From an uncultured bacterium (GTDB lineage Bacteria > Armatimonadota > UBA5829 > DSUL01): DNA of 7,072 nt. Where the stretch lies: NCBI GenBank assembly GCA_937967775.1, contig CALCJH010000113.1:1-7072 (forward strand), given 5' to 3'. The notes beneath the pieces are model-generated. The model made no database searches. It saw only the letters and a list, made by a program, of their open reading frames with translations, and was not told the origin of the DNA. Below, in pieces: positions 5,993-7,072 of the stretch. A program made the position numbers and the translations under genes. Positions within the stretch are counted from its first letter, which is position 1. Every line of letters starts with the position of its first letter.

Positions 5993-6955
5993 GTGAAGTG
6001 GAAATGCCTGATACTTGCCGTGACGGCCGCCACAGCGGCGCTGGTGGCGGGGTGCGGAAAACAACCGGAATCGTCCTCTGGCGGCGGCTCGTCCGAGGGC
6101 AAGCGCATCTACAACATCGGTTTCTCCCAGTGCAATCTGGGTGAGCCGTGGCGCGTACAGATGAATGCCGACATCAAAGCCGCCGCGGAGAAGCACAAGG
6201 ACCGCATCCGTGTGTTCTACAAGGATGCTCAGAACCGGACCGAGGTGCAGCAGAACCAGGTGCGCGAGTTCATCCAACAGGGGGTGGACCTGATCATCAT
6301 CTCGCCCAAGGAGTCCGTGCCGCTTACCAAACCGGTCGCAGAGGCGATGGCGAAAGGCATTCCCGTCATTGTTCTGGACCGCGCGCTGGCCGGCGATGAC
6401 TACACGATGTTCATCGGCGGGGACAACCGGGAGATCGGCCGCCAGGCCGGATACCATATGGTGAAGATTCTGGGCGGCAAAGGCAATGTGGTGGAGTTGA
6501 AGGGCCTGATGACATCTCAGCCCGCCATAGACCGCCACGAGGGCTTCCTGGAGGGCATCAAGGGTTCGGATATCAAAATCATATTCAGCGCAGACTGCAA
6601 GTGGCTGGAGCCGGACGCCCAGCGCGAGATGAAGTCGGCCCTGTCGCGGTTTCCCGACATCGATGCCGTCTACGCCCACAACGATCCCAGCGCCCACGGA
6701 GCGTATCTGGCCGCCGAGCAGGAGGGCAAGGGACGCGAGAAGAGCATCAAGTTCATCGGAATAGACGGGCTTCCCACGGAAGGGGTGAAGTATGTCCGCG
6801 AGGGCATTCTGGAGGCGACCTTCGTTTATCCCACCTGCGGCGCCGAGGCCATCGAATACGCCCTGAAGATCCTGGATGGCGAGGACGTCCCAAAGCAGGT
6901 CATCCTGCCGACCCGCGTCATTACAAAGGAGACACTGGAGCGGGAGGGGAGCTAA
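5993..6955 (+). CDS. Sugar ABC transporter substrate-binding lipoprotein, YtfQ/RbsB-like
   Basis: This 320-residue protein is a type I periplasmic-binding fold exported as a lipoprotein. A short positively charged start, a hydrophobic run and a lipobox LVAGC place the lipidated cysteine at C21, followed by a Ser/Gly-rich linker (27-36). The mature part begins with the strand YNIGFSQ. W53-R54, D129-R130 (LDR), N230-D231 (YAHND) and D258 (GIDG) occupy places that bind the sugar in RbsB and YtfQ. The FSQ...EPWR opening and the PAIDRHEGF block resemble the galactofuranose-binding YtfQ group more than classical RbsB. GTG 5993 is the start, with GGGGAG at 5979-5984 about 8 bases upstream. The mature chain also has cysteines at 47, 202 and 282. 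It is the specificity partner of the permease just upstream. The ligand is unknown: a furanose sugar or a nucleoside both fit the context. Confidence 0.9.
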   Translation: MKWKCLILAVTAATAALVAGCGKQPESSSGGGSSEGKRIYNIGFSQCNLGEPWRVQMNADIKAAAEKHKDRIRVFYKDAQNRTEVQQNQVREFIQQGVDLIIISPKESVPLTKPVAEAMAKGIPVIVLDRALAGDDYTMFIGGDNREIGRQAGYHMVKILGGKGNVVELKGLMTSQPAIDRHEGFLEGIKGSDIKIIFSADCKWLEPDAQREMKSALSRFPDIDAVYAHNDPSAHGAYLAAEQEGKGREKSIKFIGIDGLPTEGVKYVREGILEATFVYPTCGAEAIEYALKILDGEDVPKQVILPTRVITKETLEREGS

Positions 6956-6963
6956 AGGCTTAT

Positions 6964-7072
6964 ATGCCCGCAGGAGAGCATCGGGCGGGCAGGGCGCTCA
7001 TCGTACGAGGTGACTGGCTTGTCCAGTCCCCGGAGAGCGTCATCCCGGGCGGCGAGGTTCGTTTTGCGCAGG
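6964..7072 (+). CDS. Probable amidohydrolase, N-terminal 36 residues only
   Basis: The gene starts 8 bases after the binding-protein stop and runs off the right edge. ATG 6964 has a modest AAAGG (6954-6958) 5 bases upstream. The first 36 residues include RALIVRGDWLVQSPESVIPGG, reminiscent of the N-terminal beta-sandwich strands of metal-dependent amidohydrolases (ATZ/TRZ, cytosine/guanine deaminase, SAH/MTA deaminase group), which commonly begin with a short strand, a hydrophobic stretch and a turn such as IPGGEV. The metal-binding HxH motif would lie further downstream and cannot be checked. If this is a nucleobase deaminase it would use the base released by the nucleoside hydrolase, but so short a fragment only supports a tentative call; an unrelated protein remains possible. 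Confidence 0.45.
   Translation, partial: MPAGEHRAGRALIVRGDWLVQSPESVIPGGEVRFAQ

Noticed and set aside
4711..6108. Minus-strand open frame of 465 codons
   Set aside because: Antisense to the permease gene, with a His/Arg/Pro/Gln-rich composition and no motif; a shadow frame.
5924..6697. Minus-strand open frame of 257 codons opposite the binding protein
   Set aside because: No domain recognised; the plus strand encodes a clear lipoprotein with binding-site motifs.
400..7049. 12-base word CGTCATCCCGGG at 400-411 and 7038-7049, considered as attachment-site or element ends
   Set aside because: Too short, no integrase or transposase between the copies, and the second copy lies inside a coding frame; chance in GC-rich DNA is the simpler explanation.

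Overview
The window is a GC-rich (well over 60% G+C by eye) bacterial segment in which every convincing gene lies on the plus strand. Six complete genes and two truncated ones form what looks like a single catabolic and uptake operon. The organism cannot be named from this sequence. High GC, a lipoprotein-type solute-binding protein and this mixture of families would fit a free-living heterotroph such as Armatimonadota, Planctomycetota or Chloroflexota, but that is a guess from style only.

Layout from left to right: (1) 1-384, the C-terminal end of a NamZ/DUF1343 exo-beta-N-acetylmuramidase; (2) 425-1459, a GlmS-like tandem SIS protein without the glutaminase domain, probably an amino-sugar-phosphate deaminase or isomerase; (3) 1481-2398, an inosine/uridine-preferring nucleoside hydrolase that appears to lack any ATG, GTG or TTG start; (4) 2509-3339, a TIM-barrel sugar (phosphate) isomerase/epimerase; (5) 3414-4946, an FGGY kinase of the xylulokinase type; (6) 4939-5964, an RbsC-type ABC permease overlapping the kinase gene; (7) 5993-6955, a lipoprotein sugar-binding protein resembling YtfQ/RbsB; (8) 6964 to the window edge, the start of a probable amidohydrolase. 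The gaps are 40, 21, 110, 74, -8, 28 and 8 bases. The second half is therefore tightly packed, while the 110-base and 74-base gaps are the most likely places for internal control. No stretch over 300 bases lacks a gene. I saw no tRNA, rRNA, CRISPR array, insertion sequence or convincing sigma-70 promoter.

A reasonable reading, which is inference, is a scavenging cassette for cell debris. NamZ releases MurNAc from peptidoglycan fragments outside the cytoplasm, and the SIS enzyme handles an amino-sugar phosphate. The binding protein and permease import a sugar or nucleoside. The nucleoside hydrolase splits nucleosides into base and pentose, the isomerase and FGGY kinase bring the pentose into central metabolism, and the downstream amidohydrolase might act on the base. 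The ABC ATPase needed by the permease is not in the window. The best points for a second look are the missing standard start codon of the nucleoside hydrolase, the pairing of murein and nucleoside functions, the absent ATPase, and a hairpin plus a 19-codon reading frame just before the kinase gene.
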